Origin: Spirochaetia bacterium UBA6919
GTDB taxonomy: Bacteria; Spirochaetota; UBA6919
DNA length: 64,000 bases
Reading direction: 5' to 3'
NCBI GenBank assembly: GCA_002450905.1
Contig: DKAT01000084.1
Coordinates: 16,706-80,705 of the forward strand
The notes under the pieces are model-generated. The model saw only the letters and a program-made list of their open reading frames with translations. It was not told the origin of the DNA and searched no databases. The position numbers and the translations under genes were made by a program. This document shows, in pieces, positions 27,117 through 35,668 of the stretch. Positions within the stretch are counted from its first letter, which is position 1. Every line of letters starts with the position of its first letter.

Positions 27117-27215
27117 CAAAGGTCAGATCCTTATTTTCGCAGTCCCCTTCATTGTTTAAGAAGTTTAAATAAATAATCTTATGATTTATACTGTAAGGAA
27201 TTAAAAAGAAAAAGT

Positions 27216-27242
27216 ATCGGAACTAAAAATTTTGATTCCGAT
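27216..27242. terminator. 27-base near-palindrome, copy 1 (bidirectional terminator or dispersed repeat)
   Basis: ATCGGAA-ctaaaaattttga-TTCCGAT is an almost perfect inverted repeat located 25 bases past the stop of the chemotaxis receptor gene (minus strand). The same element, with one base changed, occurs at 40144-40170, also beyond a minus-strand stop. The run of A/T inside and the placement between 3' ends suggest a bidirectional terminator. Confidence 0.5.
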
Positions 27243-27267
27243 GTTTCTTCATCCGGGTGGTTTTGGT

Positions 27268-29316
27268 TTAGTATAGAATAATTTGACCGTTGTTATCCAC
27301 TATAAAGTGTTTTACACGTCTATGGAGGTTGGACATGTTTTCTGAATTGGACATTCCGGAAATGGCAACAATTTCAGCCGTCTTCGATAGCTCTTCTACG
27401 CCGTAGGTAATCTCCTCCATACCTTTTTTAGCGTCCGATGAAAGTTCGTTGAGTTTAGTCATGCAGGTAGAGATATTTGATATCTTCTGATTCATTGATC
27501 CATAGGATTCATTGACATTCATGGTAATATCATTCAAGGATGTTAGTGCTGATAAAACATCATGGGTTCCTGTAGACATTTCCCCCAGAGAGGATCTCAT
27601 TTCCAACATACTTTCCACCACATCATGGACAACTTCAACAATCTCAGCAAAAGTTTGACCGGTTTTATTGGTGGAATCTTTAGATATTTGGATAAAGTGG
27701 ATCACATTTTTAAGAGACTTTGATATCTCAGTAGAGTTTTTTGAGGTATCTTCTGCTAATTTTCTGATTTCATCAGCTACTACAGCAAAACCCTTTCCAG
27801 AATCCCCTGCATGAGCAGCTTCGATGGCGGCATTCATCGCTAAGAGATTTGTTTGTTCAGCGATCCCATTAATCACCGAGATCATTTCCATGATGACATG
27901 GGCAGAGGTAGCCACTTTATGTATCATTTCAATGGTTTCTTTCATTTCGACATGACCTGTTGTTGCAATGGTTTCAAGGTGTTTGACGACTTTTATTTTA
28001 TTTTCAGAGATGTTGGACATACTTTGGATGGAGGTAGTCATTTGTTCTATCGAAGATGAGGACTTATAGATCGCAGAATATTGACTTTCTATAAGATTAT
28101 TAAGGCTTATAAGATACTGATATACCTCTCCAGCTGAGCGACTTGAATGATTTACTTCCTGATCAAGATGGACTATTTTATCTTTAATACCAACAACACT
28201 TTCTTTCATCTCTTCCAGCAGGGCAGAGGTCTCCTCTGAGGATGCGGATAACTGTTCACTAATTGCTTCGCTATCTTCAGCGACTTTCTGGATACTGTAG
28301 ATCGTTGAATTGAGGTATGTGAGGAAGTCATTGAAGTATGTGGATAGAGTACCCAGCTCATCTTTGGAAAAGACATTTAGCTTCTGTGTGAGATCACCTT
28401 TGCCTTTTGAAATACCTTTTAGAGAACTCATCGTCATCGTAATAGGATGAGTAATTATTTTACTGATGAATAAACTGATAACGATCCCAATAGCCAGGAT
28501 GATAACAATAAATATTCCCATAGAATAAAATGTCTTTTTTTTCAAATCAGCCAGATAGATGACAATGTCCTGGTGGTTTTCTTCGATGGTGGGTTCAAGT
28601 TTATTACAGATATTTTCTAATATATTCTTATGGTCACGAATTTTAAGATCGATTTGGATGAGTTTTTTAAATCCGTTTTGATATGCCTTATAATCGTTTT
28701 GAACAGCGTTGTTATCTGCATATTGCTTATCCAGAAGGGATTTTAGATTATTCATTTCAGCATTCCATTTGTCAATATATTTTGCCTGTTGTCGCATCAT
28801 ATAATCCTTTTCGTGGCGACGGGTGAGGAGGATAGATACCATAATTTGATTATTCATTCCCTGTATAATTCTCTCAAGATTATGGGTAGCTGTTCTGAAA
28901 CTCGCTATGATCCCTTTATTTTCATCAGTTCCTCTCTTTTTGATTAGTTCAACTATTGTTTTAAAGTATTTATTATAGTTATTCACTGATTTTATGAGGG
29001 TTTTCAGTTTCTGTATGATTTCAGGGTCAGTTTCTAATAATAATAATTCCTTTAAATGGAGATTGACAACAGCAATACTATCGACTGTATGCTCACTATA
29101 TTCACGGATAAGGTGGATGAAATAGTCTTTCTCGAATTTCCTTGCTCTAAATAAGTATTTAACAGCATTAAGAGAGTGGGAGACCTTGTCATTCTGGATA
29201 GATTGGGTGTGGATAACCCAATAACTCAATCCCATGGTGAATAACAAGATTAAGATAAGCAGACCGAATCCTACAAATAATTTATGACCGATTAGAAGAT
29301 TTCGAAACCATTGCAT
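27268..29316 (-). CDS. Methyl-accepting chemotaxis protein with HBM-type sensor
   Basis: 682 residues. TM1 lies at ~13-34 and TM2 at ~270-290. Between them is a long all-helical periplasmic domain with internal duplication (RARKFEKDYFIHLIREY; TRRHEKDYMMRQQAKY), the hallmark of helical bimodular (HBM) sensors of small organic ligands. A HAMP domain follows TM2. The cytoplasmic hairpin tip is EQTNLLAMNAAIEAAHAGDSGKGFAVVADEIRKLAE (~500-530, quoted in parts: MNAAIEAAHAG, GFAVVADEIR). It signals to CheA through CheW at the inner membrane. A lone receptor gene with no che genes nearby. The ribosome site is GAGG before the ATG. Confidence 0.93.
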   Translation of the reverse strand: MQWFRNLLIGHKLFVGFGLLILILLFTMGLSYWVIHTQSIQNDKVSHSLNAVKYLFRARKFEKDYFIHLIREYSEHTVDSIAVVNLHLKELLLLETDPEIIQKLKTLIKSVNNYNKYFKTIVELIKKRGTDENKGIIASFRTATHNLERIIQGMNNQIMVSILLTRRHEKDYMMRQQAKYIDKWNAEMNNLKSLLDKQYADNNAVQNDYKAYQNGFKKLIQIDLKIRDHKNILENICNKLEPTIEENHQDIVIYLADLKKKTFYSMGIFIVIILAIGIVISLFISKIITHPITMTMSSLKGISKGKGDLTQKLNVFSKDELGTLSTYFNDFLTYLNSTIYSIQKVAEDSEAISEQLSASSEETSALLEEMKESVVGIKDKIVHLDQEVNHSSRSAGEVYQYLISLNNLIESQYSAIYKSSSSIEQMTTSIQSMSNISENKIKVVKHLETIATTGHVEMKETIEMIHKVATSAHVIMEMISVINGIAEQTNLLAMNAAIEAAHAGDSGKGFAVVADEIRKLAEDTSKNSTEISKSLKNVIHFIQISKDSTNKTGQTFAEIVEVVHDVVESMLEMRSSLGEMSTGTHDVLSALTSLNDITMNVNESYGSMNQKISNISTCMTKLNELSSDAKKGMEEITYGVEELSKTAEIVAISGMSNSENMSNLHRRVKHFIVDNNGQIILY

Positions 29317-29483
29317 AAAGATACCTCGTTTATAACATTATATACAATTTTACTTTGAATTAACCCCACGTGTATTGAGTATTCAAGCGTGTTGGAGTAA
29401 TTATTTGGATAGGAAAACAGATTTTCAATTCATTTTCAAACCTAATCATATGACAGTCAATCTAAGCATAAATCATCCCATAT

Positions 29484-29523
29484 AAATAAAGCACAAATAA
29501 TTATATTTACTTATGCTTTATTT
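29484..29523 (-). terminator. Hairpin at the end of the GAK-type operon
   Basis: Arms 29484-29500 and 29507-29523 pair over 17 positions with two imperfect pairs (core AAATAAAGCA with TGCTTTATTT) and a 6-base loop. It lies 26 bases beyond the stop of the last amphi-Trp gene on the minus strand. AT-rich arms supply U-runs on either strand. Confidence 0.5.
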
Positions 29524-29548
29524 TATACCTTGTATTATTTAGAATTAA

Positions 29549-29839
29549 TTATACAGTAACAGATTCAGGCTCTTTTGCTGAGATTTTTAAATCAATGCCC
29601 TCGTTTAAAACATCACCCTTTTTCCAGCTTAATTCTATGATTATTCTTTCTTTGTCCTTTTTTTGCTCCGCTTCAATTTCTAAGAATACCATGTCCTCTG
29701 GTTTGAGAGTCACAAATTCTTCTCCGTGCTGGACACAAATTATCCCACTTTTAAAACTGCTAACGATATCCTGTAAATATGTTACGGCTTGCTGATTTGT
29801 TACAATCCCTTTCATTGCAACATCTTTTTTTGTACTCAT
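29549..29839 (-). CDS. Amphi-Trp domain protein A
   Basis: 96 residues. The pattern matches the amphi-Trp domain: an amphipathic helix (AVTYLQDIVSSFKSG), two strands around a short turn (IICVQHGEEFVTLKPEDM), then alternating strands rich in Glu/Lys (FLEIEAEQKKDKE) ending in the invariant Trp (IIIELSWKKGD). AGGAGG precedes the ATG. This is the last gene of the operon and is 13 bases after amphi-Trp B, its nearest paralogue. Members are named from their link with the GAK ATP-grasp/kinase system; their biochemical function is unknown. A carrier or substrate protein for the neighbouring kinase is one possibility. Confidence 0.8.
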   Translation of the reverse strand: MSTKKDVAMKGIVTNQQAVTYLQDIVSSFKSGIICVQHGEEFVTLKPEDMVFLEIEAEQKKDKERIIIELSWKKGDVLNEGIDLKISAKEPESVTV

Positions 29840-29852
29840 TTGATCCTCCTAA

Positions 29853-30209
29853 TTATTTTTTAGTAATAGTTTCAGGTTGTTTTTCAGGGGACTCCCCTGG
29901 CTTTTCTTTTTTGGAAATGGATTTTGAAACTGGTTCCTTTGCGGATATTTTCAATTCATTGATTTCACCCACCATTCTCGATTCATTTTTCCAACTGATT
30001 TCCAGGGTGAATTTTTCCTTATCCTTCTTCTGAACAGCTTCCACTTCCACTTCAATTGCCTCTGCTGGCTTGAGAGTTACAAATTCATTTCCCTGTTGTA
30101 CACATACCTGGCCTGCTTTGAGACTGGCCGTTAAGTCTTCAAGGTAAGCTATAACGTCTTTTACCTGCATTATGACCTTTGTACTCACTTCATGTTTATC
30201 TTTTCCCAT
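29853..30209 (-). CDS. Amphi-Trp domain protein B with Lys/Pro/Glu tail
   Basis: 118 residues. The core repeats the amphi-Trp pattern (DVIAYLEDLTASLKAGQVCVQ; EFVTLKPAEAIEVEVEA; FTLEISWKNES). It is closely related to protein A (shared EFVTLKP and KISAKEP). A flexible basic-acidic tail of ~30 residues (SKKEKPGESPEKQPE) extends it beyond the usual length. It lies 49 bases after the CofD-like gene, with GGAG before the ATG. Soluble, no signal peptide. Confidence 0.8.
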   Translation of the reverse strand: MGKDKHEVSTKVIMQVKDVIAYLEDLTASLKAGQVCVQQGNEFVTLKPAEAIEVEVEAVQKKDKEKFTLEISWKNESRMVGEINELKISAKEPVSKSISKKEKPGESPEKQPETITKK

Positions 30210-30258
30210 ATAATTCTCCTTTGTTATTATATTTGCGGATAAAACCGCTTAAAAGAAA

Positions 30259-31449
30259 TTAAATTAATGAGAGCAAAATATCGATTATCCTTGTTTCATC
30301 CAGATAATCTCGTCTTTGATTGTCTATAAGATCAGGGCTCAATATTTTTATACCCCATTGATTTATCTTATCGATTTCTTCATACTGGACTTGTTTTAAT
30401 ATACTGTTGTCAATGAGAATGTAATTCAGCAAATGATTGTTAGGCACCTGTTGATAGCATGATTTTTGTAAGTAATGAAGTAAGGTTTGAACACTTGCTG
30501 ATAAGCTTTGTCCAAATTGTTCCGGATCATTACCGATATTGGGAATATAGATTTTAGGTGAGTTATTCTTACTTATCGCTTGTCCAACTCCTTTTGGAAG
30601 AAGGTTTGCTATAATACTTGAATAGAAACTTCCCATTGGATAGACGATTAATTCAGCATCGTGTATAAGATTTATTGTTTTATCCCTGATTTCAACTTCA
30701 ATGCGTTCCTGAGTTCCCGTATTTTTGGTAAGATATAGAGATTTAATTGGTGAATTTATTGGGTTAGTCTCTTTTCCAGTGAAATTGTGCTGACCTACGA
30801 TAGTCTCACCATTCTCCAGCTCAGCTACTAAGTGAAGATAATTGCTGATTATTGGCCTGACAACACCTTTTGCTTCTACGAGCTTTGAAAATATATAGAT
30901 TACAGGATCAATATGGCGATGATTATTGAGAAAACCACCTGTCAATATTAGATTTCCAATATTAGCACCTTTTAAATTAAAATCATTTGGCATATTAGCA
31001 AGGAAATAACTCAGATGATTCCTTATAATTTTCCGCATGGGATTATGAATTTTGTTTATCATAGGACTTTTATTCAGGATCATATTATTGAGAATATAGA
31101 GTAATTCTTTATTTTCAGCATCCTTTGGAAGGCGATATGAGAATAATTCATAGATATCAGGATTTCCCTGCACACTTTGATCGGCCAGAGCCATGATCCT
31201 ATTTCTTATATCCCCAACTGCCAGCATTTGATAGGCTTTTCTAATTTCAGCTGAACTTCCACCTGAGTCAAAAGGGGTGATGATGTGTATCGAATTGTGA
31301 GTATAATGGATGATAGTCTGACTCAGTTTTTTTAATGCTGTACCCCCGCTGAAGAAAAGAATTTTAGGACCAAGTTCAGGTGCTTTCCTAAATCGGGAGA
31401 TACGGACGGGGTCTGGTAGATTTACCGTTCTGGTGATCGTTGTTGTCAT
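30259..31449 (-). CDS. CofD-like protein of the GAK system
   Basis: 396 residues. The CofD/YvcK fold is recognisable: ILFFSGGTALKKLSQ (glycine-rich N-terminal loop), ITPFDSGGSSAEIRKAY with the DxGGS motif, VGDIRNRIMALA, NIGNLILTGGFLNN and ELIVYPMGSFYSSIIANLLP with the PxGSxYxSI-type motif. CofD joins a phospholactate group to a nucleotide during F420 synthesis and YvcK binds UDP-sugars, so a nucleotide-diphospho substrate is likely. The gene overlaps the HprK-related kinase by 4 bases (ATGA), implying translational coupling. It belongs to the branch found in GAK loci (recognition from memory); no other F420 genes are nearby. Confidence 0.85.
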   Translation of the reverse strand: MTTTITRTVNLPDPVRISRFRKAPELGPKILFFSGGTALKKLSQTIIHYTHNSIHIITPFDSGGSSAEIRKAYQMLAVGDIRNRIMALADQSVQGNPDIYELFSYRLPKDAENKELLYILNNMILNKSPMINKIHNPMRKIIRNHLSYFLANMPNDFNLKGANIGNLILTGGFLNNHRHIDPVIYIFSKLVEAKGVVRPIISNYLHLVAELENGETIVGQHNFTGKETNPINSPIKSLYLTKNTGTQERIEVEIRDKTINLIHDAELIVYPMGSFYSSIIANLLPKGVGQAISKNNSPKIYIPNIGNDPEQFGQSLSASVQTLLHYLQKSCYQQVPNNHLLNYILIDNSILKQVQYEEIDKINQWGIKILSPDLIDNQRRDYLDETRIIDILLSLI

Positions 31450-32546
31450 TTGATGTTTCCAGTGTTTAAGTACTCATAACACTTATTGGCTACTAATTCA
31501 AAATTGACACCCCCAGTGATTTCAAAGACTGAGCATAGTTTCAAATGATTGATATAGGATTCCTCTGATATATCCAAGTCCTGCTCGGATTCTTCGTAAA
31601 ATAACCCCGGAGACTTGATGAATGCCTTCAATAGATCTTTTCGCTCCTGAATATCCACCTGGTGAACGATTGTAGGGATATTTTTTCTTTTCCAATTTAA
31701 TATAAACAAAGCTTTCATTGGAGCACGTAATTGAAACTTGTTTTTGCCAAAACACCTATCTATATAGACATCATATTTATGTTCCAGTTCCCATAGTTCA
31801 TTTAGTGGGAGTTTAGAAAACTTTAGTCTCTCATTATCATTCATAACAGGGATTAGATTTGGATTATTTAGAATAGTTCCTGGATTGACACGGGGTAATT
31901 TGGGTACGCCATACATCTCTAGTCTATTGCCATTGGATTTTATCATTAATCTATCATTACTAATGAAAGTGACTCCATGATTCATAAGGTGAAGAGCTAA
32001 AGATGATTTTCCCATACCAGAGAATCCAGCCAATGCAATCCCATTTCCTTTCCACTCAACTCCTGCTGCGTGACCAAGGAGGCTATTTTGATGAAGATTC
32101 CACTGAATATATCTATTATTTATAAAATTGATGACCTGGTTATCATTTTCTATACAAGGTCCGATGGCAATATTGTCCTGTCCTCCGAATATAAAATGCA
32201 TTCCAGTGAGATGTTTTCTTATAATTCTGTGTTCTGGAAAGTTAATATACTCTTCTTTAATTTTCGTTTTACCGGGATCTGGCTCTTTAAGAATAAATTG
32301 AGGATTTATACTGGGAAATTCTCCTTCTATAGCAGTAATATCTATATTCGCAGTTCCATTTCCCCCTGTGAAACCACTAAAATAATGTGTTAACTTATCG
32401 ATGAGTTCGTTTGAATTAGAGCACACTCTAATGACACAATCATCAAATATTAGATTCAGACATGTTGTAATCGGGTTTTGATTAATGATATCCTTTATCA
32501 GGGCATTTGTATCTATTTTTGAATTGTTATTATATTTTTTAATCAT
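31446..32546 (-). CDS. HprK-related kinase B
   Basis: 366 residues. The P-loop GFSGMGKSSLALHLM (174-188) is followed by FISNDRLMI (Asp198), matching the HprK P-loop/catalytic-Asp arrangement (GxSGxGKS then xxDD/NDR). The upstream GHAAGVEWKGNGIAL is also typical. The N-terminal ~150 residues do not resemble the HprK regulatory domain. HPr kinases phosphorylate a serine on a small carrier; here no HPr gene is present, and the four small amphi-Trp proteins are attractive but unproven substrates. It overlaps both neighbours: the ATP-grasp gene by 8 bases and the CofD-like gene by 4. Confidence 0.85.
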   Translation of the reverse strand: MIKKYNNNSKIDTNALIKDIINQNPITTCLNLIFDDCVIRVCSNSNELIDKLTHYFSGFTGGNGTANIDITAIEGEFPSINPQFILKEPDPGKTKIKEEYINFPEHRIIRKHLTGMHFIFGGQDNIAIGPCIENDNQVINFINNRYIQWNLHQNSLLGHAAGVEWKGNGIALAGFSGMGKSSLALHLMNHGVTFISNDRLMIKSNGNRLEMYGVPKLPRVNPGTILNNPNLIPVMNDNERLKFSKLPLNELWELEHKYDVYIDRCFGKNKFQLRAPMKALFILNWKRKNIPTIVHQVDIQERKDLLKAFIKSPGLFYEESEQDLDISEESYINHLKLCSVFEITGGVNFELVANKCYEYLNTGNIK

Positions 32547-33426
32547 TATTTAACCTCTCTATAACATAACGAGTATATAAATCAGCAGCATCAATATTAT
32601 TCCCTTCAAGAAGCCCTTTAAAACCTCCAAAAGCTGAAACTTCAAAGACTAGTGGACCATCCGACGTTTCGACGATGTCAACACAGGTGAAATCCAGATT
32701 AAAAAGAGATTGAGCTTTATAGGCAATGTCAATAAGATTTTGAGAGGGTGTATAAGCTTCATACTTTCCACCAGAATGAGTTGTTGTGTTCCATGAATCA
32801 TTTGTCTTTATTCTGGCATAGGTCGCAAGATATTTGCCCCCTAAAAATGTGATTCCTAAATCCTTTCCTGGGATATCTACCATTTTTTGGATGTACATAA
32901 TGGGATTTACTTTTCTAAAATTACTGATATCCTTTTGGGCACCATTATTTGCATCTACGACAACCATCCCCCTCGCTTTAGTCGAATATAAGGGCTTTAA
33001 AATCGCTTTTTTATATTTTTGAACAGAGTTTTCAGCAATCTTGGGATTTTCAGTAATGACAGTCGGGGGCATGGGGATATCGCCAACTTTCAGGGTGATA
33101 GTACAACTTAAGCGATTGAGGAGGCGGATAATCTTATTAGGACTTGAGAATATTTTTAATTCCTTGTCCTCAAGGAGTCTGAGTATTTCTAATCGATCGA
33201 GGAGATTGGGTGAATAAGTCTCACCGACCTTTTTAATAATCAGAGCATCAAGGGAAGCAAGATTTAGATTATCATGCATAACATTCCCTTTTTCAGAGTC
33301 ATAATAAACGTTTTCCATGTTGATAAGATATCTTGAATTAGTGATTTTTTCAACGGTATCCGCCAGTCGTTCTGATGACCAGTTTCCAGGGATACCAACC
33401 ACACCAATTTTATAATCTGTTTTCAA
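32539..33426 (-). CDS. RimK-like ATP-grasp ligase of the GAK system
   Basis: 295 residues. ATP-grasp elements include AILKPLYSTKARGM (nucleotide-binding lysine and small loop), MYIQKMVDIPGKDLGI, GGKYLATYARI and the metal-binding end DFTCVDIVET...LVFEVSAFGGFKGL. This matches the RimK/LysX-type branch that ligates amino acids or peptides onto carboxylates with ATP. No dedicated carrier such as LysW is visible. It overlaps the PhoU-kinase gene by 4 bases and the HprK-related kinase by 8. In the GAK system this is the defining 'grasp' enzyme; its substrate is unknown. Confidence 0.85.
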   Translation of the reverse strand: MKTDYKIGVVGIPGNWSSERLADTVEKITNSRYLINMENVYYDSEKGNVMHDNLNLASLDALIIKKVGETYSPNLLDRLEILRLLEDKELKIFSSPNKIIRLLNRLSCTITLKVGDIPMPPTVITENPKIAENSVQKYKKAILKPLYSTKARGMVVVDANNGAQKDISNFRKVNPIMYIQKMVDIPGKDLGITFLGGKYLATYARIKTNDSWNTTTHSGGKYEAYTPSQNLIDIAYKAQSLFNLDFTCVDIVETSDGPLVFEVSAFGGFKGLLEGNNIDAADLYTRYVIERLNND

Positions 33427-35051
33427 AATATTAGTACCTCCTCAGTTAGTTTAAAATCACTCCAGGATTTGTTATAATCAACTAATTTTTCAAGTAAATA
33501 AATTGCCCTTAGTTGCATTGTTTTGGCGAAATCTTTATTCAATTCAAATCGTGTCGACGACATGAAAGATCTTATTAGACCCAGTGTGAGCCGAACCATA
33601 AATGTTTTGTCGTCATTTTGATGGGCAAAATCTTTTGCGAAATGATAGATATCTAGGATAACATGGTTTATTTTCTCTCGGATTTTTTTTTCAAATACAG
33701 GTAATCGGAAATTAGAGATCAGAAATACAGAAATATCCTGGATATAATCCATTTCACAGGATCGGTAGACATCAATGAAGTGTATTCTATCTTCCTCAGT
33801 GTTATAGATGATATTATTGATGTTGAAATCACCGTGGATAAATACAGAGAAGGGGGATGATAGCTGGTGATCTATTTCATAAGCCTTTTTGAGGAGCATA
33901 TCCAGAGTATTTTTTTTGAGAGAAGCGATTGTTTGTTCTTGAACTTCGAAGTCAGGATGAACCATATAAACATCATTCAGACGTGTGGACAATTGATTTA
34001 GATAAGTGGATTGAATGGGATTATTTTTTTTTGTCTTGTTCCAGATTTCATTTAAAACATTTTTAATATGATCAATTGTTTTATATACTTCATTGGATGA
34101 GGAGTTATCAAGGACAAGATGCTGGAGAGTTGAGCCAAACAGATATTCTACAATTATAGAGGCGTTTTGACCATTACTTTGATAATTAAAAATCTTTGGT
34201 GTGAGTCCTGGATAGAGTTGTTCCCAGTATTCCAGATTTTCTTTCTCCTTGCATAATTTATTAATATTTCCATCTTTGAAAAGAACTTCCCTGGAATGAT
34301 TACTTGAAACTTTGCTAATCCGACATCCCGATCGACCTCCCCATATAGAATTTATTTGAGTATGAGTGATATCAGGGTTATTTTGATTTTGAGAGAGTGT
34401 ATTTTCAAGTGCTTGGAATTGATTAATTTTAATTTTTTCGCCGATAATGGAAAATATGATTGCTTCACCGATATTTAAAAGTGCATCGCCAGCTCGCTCC
34501 AGATAACGGAAAATGAATAATACCGTGATGAGATTTTCGATCTGATCACCTTTTAGTAAATCGCTCATGATCTTTTTAGAGTTTGAACCGAATAATTCAT
34601 CGAGTTTAAATTCGCTCTTACAGATCTTGAGGGCTATGGCAATATCTCGTTTTAAAAGGGCTTCTTCAATACGGTTTAAAGCACTATTAATTTCATTAAA
34701 AAATAATTTGTAATTGTAATTTTGAAGGAATTCGTGATTATTTAGATATTGGATTTGCCCTACTATACTGACAAAATAATCTCCTATCTTTTCCAAATTA
34801 TTTGCTATAATATGAATAGCACGGATGTGAGAGATGAGATTTTTATCCGCCTGTGCTTCATTAACAATTCTTGAGAAGCACTTATTTTCAATAACCGTTT
34901 TGAGATTATCGATATAGCCATCTCGCACCTGAATCGCTTCTATGGAACGAATATTAGGATTCTCAAGGGCTTTTAAGGTAGCGTCTAATTGTTTTATCAC
35001 TTCGAGGACAAGAAATTTAAAGTTCTCATCCACCTCATTTAAAGAGTACAT
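33423..35051 (-). CDS. PhoU-like domain fused to aminoglycoside/choline-kinase-like phosphotransferase
   Basis: 542 residues. The N-terminal ~215 residues form two PhoU-like three-helix bundles (AIHIIANNLEKIGDYFVSIVG; IFRYLERAGDALLNIGEAI, each with the E/D-xx-GD signature). The C-terminal ~300 residues are an APH/choline kinase fold: SIIVEYLFGSTLQHLV hinge region, catalytic loop FIHGDFNINNIIYN near residue 405 (HxDxxxxN) and the metal-binding Asp in IHFIDVYRSCEMD. PhoU domains usually sense phosphate signalling or metal clusters; the kinase phosphorylates a small hydroxyl substrate. The stop is coupled to the ATP-grasp start (4-base overlap). Function in the system is unknown. Confidence 0.8.
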   Translation of the reverse strand: MYSLNEVDENFKFLVLEVIKQLDATLKALENPNIRSIEAIQVRDGYIDNLKTVIENKCFSRIVNEAQADKNLISHIRAIHIIANNLEKIGDYFVSIVGQIQYLNNHEFLQNYNYKLFFNEINSALNRIEEALLKRDIAIALKICKSEFKLDELFGSNSKKIMSDLLKGDQIENLITVLFIFRYLERAGDALLNIGEAIIFSIIGEKIKINQFQALENTLSQNQNNPDITHTQINSIWGGRSGCRISKVSSNHSREVLFKDGNINKLCKEKENLEYWEQLYPGLTPKIFNYQSNGQNASIIVEYLFGSTLQHLVLDNSSSNEVYKTIDHIKNVLNEIWNKTKKNNPIQSTYLNQLSTRLNDVYMVHPDFEVQEQTIASLKKNTLDMLLKKAYEIDHQLSSPFSVFIHGDFNINNIIYNTEEDRIHFIDVYRSCEMDYIQDISVFLISNFRLPVFEKKIREKINHVILDIYHFAKDFAHQNDDKTFMVRLTLGLIRSFMSSTRFELNKDFAKTMQLRAIYLLEKLVDYNKSWSDFKLTEEVLIF

Positions 35052-35056
35052 GGATG

Positions 35057-35335
35057 TTAATCTTCCTTTGGTCCAATGACAAGAGATCCATCGTCATGTT
35101 GCTTTTCATTGGAATTCTCTTTCCAACTAACTTTCAATGAGAACTTGATTTTATCACTCTTGCGCTTTGCTTTGACATCCAGCTTGAGAAGACCCTTGGG
35201 TTCGAAAATAATTTGCTTCTCCCGATTGGCAAAGGCTAATTTACCCTTAGAGAATCCTTCGCTGATGGCATTGAAGTATTGAACAATGGATTCCTTATCC
35301 TGTAAGGATTCGTGTTTAAATTCTTCTGCTGACAT
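35057..35335 (-). CDS. Amphi-Trp domain protein C
   Basis: 92 residues. It begins MSAEEFKHESLQDKESI and shows the amphi-Trp pattern: helix VQYFNAISEGFSKGKLAFAN, IIFEPKGLLKLDVKAKRK and the final strand FSLKVSWKENS with the conserved Trp. It shares EFKHESL with protein D, so C and D form a second paralogous pair distinct from A and B. AGGAGG-type ribosome site upstream; the stop is only 5 bases before the PhoU-kinase ATG. Confidence 0.8.
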   Translation of the reverse strand: MSAEEFKHESLQDKESIVQYFNAISEGFSKGKLAFANREKQIIFEPKGLLKLDVKAKRKSDKIKFSLKVSWKENSNEKQHDDGSLVIGPKED

Positions 35336-35376
35336 AGTATCCTCCTTATATAGTTGATTATATATCTATTTATTAA

Positions 35377-35649
35377 TTACATAGCAGTCGTTAGGAGGCT
35401 AAATTCCATTTTATTCTTCTTGGAACGGAGTTTCTCTTCCCATTGGAATTTAATACTTACTTTAACGCTTCCATCCTTACGCTTTACTTTAATTTTCATT
35501 GTGATATTGTTTGACGGCTCTAATTCAAATTGCTCGAACTTGTTTCCCAAGACCAGTTGACCGTTTTCAAAACCATCTCTTATCGAATTGAGGTATTGAA
35601 CAATAGTCTCTGTGATTTCAAGGGATTCGTGTTTAAATTCCTTAGACAT
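35377..35649 (-). CDS. Amphi-Trp domain protein D
   Basis: 90 residues. Pattern as in protein C: EFKHESLEITETIVQYLNS helix, GFENGQLVLGN, FELEPSNNITMKIKVKRK and the conserved Trp in VSIKFQWEEKL. The C-terminus differs (KMEFSLLTTAM). AAGGAG precedes the ATG. It lies between the PHP-type gene and protein C. Soluble and without enzymatic motifs. Confidence 0.8.
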   Translation of the reverse strand: MSKEFKHESLEITETIVQYLNSIRDGFENGQLVLGNKFEQFELEPSNNITMKIKVKRKDGSVKVSIKFQWEEKLRSKKNKMEFSLLTTAM

Positions 35650-35668
35650 ATTTGACTCCTTATATATT

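Larger units (their letters stand above)
26817..27267. other. Gap between convergent partner-switch and receptor transcripts
   Basis: 451 bases holding a hairpin (26831-26852), a mini-frame with a strong ribosome site (27054-27116) and the 27-base palindrome (27216-27242). The 11-mer CTTAACATCAT near 26901 also occurs near 24131, upstream of the SpoIIE gene; it may be a shared promoter element or chance. Confidence 0.4.
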
